From CAJQLB01 sp041392065 (GTDB taxonomy: Bacteria; Bacteroidota; Bacteroidia; Flavobacteriales; Flavobacteriaceae): 64,000 nucleotides of DNA. The number at the start of each line of letters is the position of its first letter. The first letter of the stretch is position 1. Under the pieces are notes generated by a model that was not told where the DNA came from, did not search any database, and saw only the letters and a list, made by a program, of their open reading frames with translations. Below are positions 60,134-64,000 of the stretch, in pieces. Both the position numbers and the translations under genes were made by a program. The stretch is from positions 186,001-250,000 of the forward strand of contig JAWKMU010000001.1 in the NCBI GenBank assembly GCA_041392065.1, written 5' to 3'.

Positions 60134-61417
60134 ATGTCGAGATTTGAATTTAAAATGCCCAAACTGGGAGAAAGTATTACGGAAGCAGCCATTATCACAT
60201 GGTTCAAAAATGTAGGTGATACCATTGAACAAGATGAAATGTTGCTTGAAGTAGCTACAGATAAAGTAGATTCTGAAGTGCCTTCAACAGTATCTGGCGT
60301 GGTTGAAGAAATTTTATTCAAAGCCAATGAGGTTATAAAAATTGGTGATACCATTGCTATCATTAAAACAGATGGAAAAGCAACACTACCTAAGCCATCT
60401 GATAAGAAAGTAGAATCAAAAGTTGAGAAACAAATACCTAAATCGGTAGCTAAGAAACCAAAACAATTAGCCACTGCAGCTCAAAATAATAATACCTTCT
60501 TTTCGCCATTAATTATTTCAATAGCCAAAGAACATCATATAAGTTTTGAGGAATTGGCTCGAATTCCGGCTACTGGTAATGATGGACGATTGCGAAAAAG
60601 CGATGTCTTTCAATATATAAAAGATGGAAGACCATATAAGTTTGTGCAACCTAGTGTCGCACAAGATCCAACTGCATATCGCATTCCTCAGCCAAAGCTA
60701 GATAAAGGCACTGGAAAGATTGTGAAAATTGATAGAATGCGCCAAATGATTGCAGATCGTATGGTATATTCAAAACATACTTCACCACATGTAACTGCAT
60801 ATGTTGAAGCCGATTTAACAGATTTGGTTCATTGGCGAAATACGAATAAAACAGCCTTCCAGGAAAAATATAACTGCAAGTTAACATTCACACCTTTATT
60901 CGTTGAAGCTGTTGCAAAAGCAATAAAAGATTTTCCGATGATAAATGTCTCTGTTGATGGAGAGAATATCATTGTAAAAGAACATATAAATATTGGAATG
61001 GCTACTGCTTTACCTTCAGGCAACCTTATTGTTCCTGTTGTAAAAGATGCAGACAAAAAGAATTTAAAACAACTAGCAGCAGATGTCAATAATTTATCTG
61101 TAAAGGCCAGAGATAATATATTAAATCCTGAAGATATTAAGGGAAGCACGTTTACAATCTCTAACGTTGGAACATTTGGGAGTGTCATGGGAACGCCAAT
61201 TATCAATCAACCTGAGGTGGCCATTATCGCTTTAGGAATTATTAAAAAGCGACCAGAAGTTATAGAAACCGAAAAAGGAGATGAAATAGCTATTAGGAGT
61301 ATGATGTACTTATCATTATCGTTTGACCATAGAGTAGTTGACGGTTATTTGGGAGGAAGTTTTGTACGTCGCGTAGCAGATTATTTAGAACAGTTTGATA
61401 TCAATAGAAAAATATAA
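60134..61417 (+). CDS. Dihydrolipoamide acyltransferase (E2) of a 2-oxo-acid dehydrogenase
   Basis: 427 residues. One lipoyl domain with the lipoyl Lys in VATDKVDSEVPS (about residue 43). The subunit-binding domain follows (FFSPLIISIAKEHHISFEEL, GNDGRLRKSDVF). The catalytic domain ends with SLSFDHRVVDGYLGGSF, His and Asp in the HxxxDG motif. A single lipoyl domain and the neighbouring IlvE and fused E1 genes point to the branched-chain keto-acid complex rather than pyruvate. Confidence 0.9.
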   Translation: MSRFEFKMPKLGESITEAAIITWFKNVGDTIEQDEMLLEVATDKVDSEVPSTVSGVVEEILFKANEVIKIGDTIAIIKTDGKATLPKPSDKKVESKVEKQIPKSVAKKPKQLATAAQNNNTFFSPLIISIAKEHHISFEELARIPATGNDGRLRKSDVFQYIKDGRPYKFVQPSVAQDPTAYRIPQPKLDKGTGKIVKIDRMRQMIADRMVYSKHTSPHVTAYVEADLTDLVHWRNTNKTAFQEKYNCKLTFTPLFVEAVAKAIKDFPMINVSVDGENIIVKEHINIGMATALPSGNLIVPVVKDADKKNLKQLAADVNNLSVKARDNILNPEDIKGSTFTISNVGTFGSVMGTPIINQPEVAIIALGIIKKRPEVIETEKGDEIAIRSMMYLSLSFDHRVVDGYLGGSFVRRVADYLEQFDINRKI

Positions 61418-61420
61418 CCA

Positions 61421-61525
61421 TTGTCACTTCGAGTGATTTGTGAAGGATGAACAAATTGTATCGAGAAGTCATTCAAAAGGTTCTCGATACAAAATTGCAA
61501 AAAGCAATTTCACTCGAACTGACAA
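61421..61525. repeat. Large palindromic intergenic element (105 bp)
   Basis: Outer arms: TTGTCA-TTCGAGTGA at 61421-61435 pair with TCACTCGAA-TGACAA at 61511-61525, with one mismatch. A nested inner pair TTGTATCGAGAA (61456-61467) / TTCTCGATACAA (61481-61492) and a small ATTGC/GCAAT hairpin lie within. It occupies the whole gap between the E2 and ilvE genes. Confidence 0.85.
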
Positions 61526-61537
61526 AAAGATAAAAAC

Positions 61538-62605
61538 ATGAAACATAACATTTCAATACAAAGAGTAGAAAAATCAAAAGTTGAGAATTTAGACTTTAAC
61601 AATATTCCGTTAGGTAGAACTTTTACAGACCACATGTTTATATGTGATTACCATAATGGACAATGGACTAACCCAAGAGTTGAGCCATTGCATCTAATTC
61701 CGACTCATCCAGCAGCGATGGCTTTGCATTATGGTCAAGCCATTTTTGAAGGCATGAAAGCAACTTTAGATAATGAAAAAACTCCAATGTTGTTCAGGCC
61801 AAAAAAGAATGCAGAAAGATTAAACTCAAGCGCAACCAGAATGGGAATGCCACACTTTCCAGAAGATTTGTTTGTGGAAGGGTTAAAGCAATTGGTTGCT
61901 GTTGAGCAAGCATGGATTCCACCACAAGAAGGAAGTGCTTTATATTTAAGGCCTTTTATGTACGCAGATGAACCTTTTATTGGGATGCGAGCAGCTACAA
62001 GTTTTAAATTTATCATTATTGCTTCACCATCAGGTCCATTCTTTACGAAAAGAATAAAACTATATGCCGAAACTAAATACATTCGTGCAGCAGAAGGTGG
62101 AACTGGAGAAGCTAAGGCTGCAGGAAATTATGCAGCTGCGATTCGTCCAACAGAATTGGCGAAAGCAAAAGGTTTTGATCAAGTGTTATGGCTTGATGCC
62201 ATAGAGCACAAATATATTCAAGAAGTTGGCACCATGAATATCTTCTTCAAAATTGACGGAAAATTTGTAACGCCTAAACGTGATGGAGCCATCTTAGATG
62301 GTATCACCAGAATGAGTGTTATTGATTTGTTGAAGCATAAAGGCTATGAAGTTATTGAACGACCAATTTCAATAGACGAAATTAAAGAAGCTTCCAAAAA
62401 AGGAATCTTAGAAGAGGCTTTTGGTACTGGAACAGCAGTTGGTATTGCTTATATTCAAGACATTGGGTTAAACGATGAAATCATTCATGTTTCTGATGAA
62501 AGTCCTGTTGGATTGGAAGTAAATAACACATTAAACGGAATTAAAACAGGTAAAATTGAGGATACTTTTAACTGGATGGTTAAAATTGAAAAAGAGTTGG
62601 TTTAA
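61538..62605 (+). CDS. ilvE: Branched-chain amino-acid aminotransferase
   Basis: 355 residues, type IIb length. LHYGQAIFEGMKATLDNEKT with the substrate loop, GGTGEAKAAGNYAAAIRPTE with the PLP lysine, and EVGTMNIFFKI. In this position it converts Leu/Ile/Val to the keto acids used by the E1/E2 complex on either side. Its stop overlaps the E1 start (TAATG). Confidence 0.96.
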   Translation: MKHNISIQRVEKSKVENLDFNNIPLGRTFTDHMFICDYHNGQWTNPRVEPLHLIPTHPAAMALHYGQAIFEGMKATLDNEKTPMLFRPKKNAERLNSSATRMGMPHFPEDLFVEGLKQLVAVEQAWIPPQEGSALYLRPFMYADEPFIGMRAATSFKFIIIASPSGPFFTKRIKLYAETKYIRAAEGGTGEAKAAGNYAAAIRPTELAKAKGFDQVLWLDAIEHKYIQEVGTMNIFFKIDGKFVTPKRDGAILDGITRMSVIDLLKHKGYEVIERPISIDEIKEASKKGILEEAFGTGTAVGIAYIQDIGLNDEIIHVSDESPVGLEVNNTLNGIKTGKIEDTFNWMVKIEKELV

Positions 62606-64000
62606 TGAATAAAGAAACACTTAAAAAAGCATTTTCAAAGCTATGCACAGCCAAAGCAATGACCGAATTGTACGAAGTCAATTTCAAGCAAGTTTCAAAA
62701 TACGTACATGCAACTTCCAGAGGTCATGAAGCCATACAGATTGCTTTAGGTCTACAGTTATTACCACAAGATTATGCATTTCCTTATTATAGAGATGATG
62801 CAATGTTGTTGTCGTTTGGACTAGAACCTTATGATTTAATGCTGCAGTTAATGGCCAAACGCGAAGACCCTTTTTCAGGTGGACGAACTTATTATTGCCA
62901 CCCAAGTTTAAAAGATGATGATAAACCTAAAATCCCTCATCAATCCTCAGCTACAGGAATGCAATCTATTCCTGCAACAGGAGTTGCTATGGGTATGCAA
63001 TATTTGGAAAAACAAGGATTAAATAACCCTATTGTCATTCAGAGCGACAGCGAAGAATCTAAACTAAATCCAATAACAGTTTGTAGTCTTGGTGACGCCT
63101 CAGTAACAGAAGGCGAAATAGCTGAAGCATTTCAGATGGCAGCTTTAAAACAAATGCCAATTTTATATTTAGTACAAGATAACGGTTGGGATATTTCAGC
63201 AAATGAAGCCGAAACCAGATCTCAAAATGCTTACCAATACGCACAAGGGTTTCATGGTTTGGATGCCATTTCAATTGATGGAGCTAATTTTATTGAATGC
63301 TACGAAGCCATTGAAAAAGTAATCGAAACGATTCGTAAAGAGCGACGTCCATTTTTGGTACATGCAAAAGTTCCACTCCTAAATCATCATACTTCAGGTG
63401 TCCGTATGGAATGGTATCGTGATGATTTAGATGAAGCACGTTCGCGAGATCCTTATCCAGTATTAAAACAGCAATTACTAGATAACGGTTTTTCTTCTCA
63501 AGAAATTCAAAGTATAGAAAATTCCGCGAAAGCGAAAGTACAAGCAGATTTTGAAAAAGCTTTAAAGGCCGAAGACCCAAAACCAGAAGATTTATTCACT
63601 CATGATTTTGTTCCAACAACAATTACAGAAGAAATTGGAGAACGTGAGCCAAAAAATGGAGAACGTGTTGTCATGGTAGATTGTGCATTACATGCCATTG
63701 AAGAGTTAATGCGACAGGATAAAAAATGCTTGTTATATGGACAAGATGTAGGTGGAAGACTGGGAGGCGTTTTTAGAGAAGCTGCAACTTTAGCTCAAAA
63801 ATTTGGAGACGATCGTGTATTTAACACACCAATTCAAGAAGCTTTTATTGTTGGTTCAACCGTTGGTATGAGTGCAGTTGGATTAAAGCCAATTGTTGAG
63901 GTTCAATTTGCCGATTATATTTGGCCAGGTCTAAATCAGTTGTTTACTGAGGTTAGTAGAAGCTGTTATTTATCTAACGGAAAATGGCCTGTGAGTATGA
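62605..64000 (+). CDS. 2-Oxoisovalerate dehydrogenase E1, alpha-beta fusion (3' end beyond window)
   Basis: 465 codons visible. The alpha part includes HATSRGHEAIQIALGLQLLP, the TPP-binding SLGDASVTEGEIAEAF and LVQDNGWDISANEAETRSQN. The beta part begins near residue 345 with VMVDCALHAIEELMRQDKKC, then GQDVGGRLGGVFREAATLA and TPIQEAFIVGSTVGMSAVGL. A dispersed genomic repeat is inserted in frame near residue 140 (IVIQSDSEESKLNP) just before SLGDASV. This fused form is the usual Bacteroidota branched-chain E1. Translationally coupled to ilvE. Confidence 0.9.
   Translation, partial: MNKETLKKAFSKLCTAKAMTELYEVNFKQVSKYVHATSRGHEAIQIALGLQLLPQDYAFPYYRDDAMLLSFGLEPYDLMLQLMAKREDPFSGGRTYYCHPSLKDDDKPKIPHQSSATGMQSIPATGVAMGMQYLEKQGLNNPIVIQSDSEESKLNPITVCSLGDASVTEGEIAEAFQMAALKQMPILYLVQDNGWDISANEAETRSQNAYQYAQGFHGLDAISIDGANFIECYEAIEKVIETIRKERRPFLVHAKVPLLNHHTSGVRMEWYRDDLDEARSRDPYPVLKQQLLDNGFSSQEIQSIENSAKAKVQADFEKALKAEDPKPEDLFTHDFVPTTITEEIGEREPKNGERVVMVDCALHAIEELMRQDKKCLLYGQDVGGRLGGVFREAATLAQKFGDDRVFNTPIQEAFIVGSTVGMSAVGLKPIVEVQFADYIWPGLNQLFTEVSRSCYLSNGKWPVSM
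63030..63058 (+). repeat. Dispersed repeat inside the E1 coding sequence
   Basis: ATTGTCATTCAGAGCGACAG followed by CGAAGAATC has the wording of the common flavobacterial intergenic repeat GTCATTC-GAGC-GCGAAGAATC and is translated as IVIQSDSEES without breaking the frame. Confidence 0.6.

Overview
The window looks like a chromosomal segment of a marine-type Flavobacteriaceae species (Bacteroidota). The evidence is strong AT-richness, -7 elements of the Bacteroidota form TAnnTTTG with few Shine-Dalgarno sequences, a SusC/TonB-type outer-membrane barrel, GSCFA and MORN proteins, SCxxD lipoproteins, and families of short palindromic intergenic repeats of the kind common in flavobacterial genomes. 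I see no rRNA, tRNA, CRISPR array, phage or insertion sequence. Assignment below family level is not possible from the sequence alone.

Layout. 1-3199 (minus): a molybdenum hydroxylase operon (2Fe-2S subunit, molybdopterin subunit, XdhC-type maturation factor cut by the window edge). 3383-8336 (plus): a large Asp-box beta-propeller protein, a stretch of gene debris, and a lipoprotein / HExxH protein pair. 8337-16834 (minus): a formate one-carbon block, with NAD-linked formate dehydrogenase (alpha subunit and fused NuoE/NuoF-like subunit), the FdhD sulfurtransferase, a secreted EEP-family phosphatase/nuclease and formate-tetrahydrofolate ligase. A four-helix-bundle gene sits between the two dehydrogenase subunit genes. 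16938-18665: an exported amidohydrolase. 18940-23516 (minus): ECF sigma factor, membrane TPR protein and TPR-CHAT protease in one tight operon. 23683-34162: housekeeping genes era, der and alaS, a TonB-type barrel, a MerR/M23 pair and an XRE/membrane pair. 34195-44359: GSCFA protein, lipoprotein, beta-propeller, then a two-component system whose TPR histidine kinase and NarL-type regulator flank a MORN-repeat protein and two small envelope proteins. 44515-46001: a Tat-exported aminotransferase and a rhodanese.

46108-61417 is a phenylacetate catabolic cluster: a TetR-type regulator, paaE-A-B-C-D, a VOC protein, paaG-like, a threonine-dehydratase-like enzyme, paaH, a four-helix-bundle protein, paaI, paaJ, paaZ, a paaF-like hydratase, a GIY-YIG protein and paaY. 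It runs directly into a branched-chain keto-acid module (E2, IlvE, fused E1) that leaves the window at 64000. A perfect 20-bp palindrome before paaE and a weaker copy before the E2 gene suggest that one regulator governs both parts. Both parts deliver acyl-CoA or acetyl-CoA to central metabolism.

The most interesting items are: (i) the CRISPR-free sigma / TPR-membrane / TPR-CHAT operon, which has the same kinds of parts as the protease-sigma branch of type III-E CRISPR systems; (ii) two, possibly three, short promoter-to-terminator units sharing a TCATCGAAA box and the initial sequence TGCTATTAAT at fixed spacing, two of which bracket the two-component system; (iii) single-gene cassettes (GIY-YIG, four-helix-bundle) bounded by repeats and inserted into metabolic operons; (iv) a PaaZ carrying an extra C-terminal DinB/DUF1569-like domain; and (v) a dispersed repeat apparently inserted in frame in the E1 gene.
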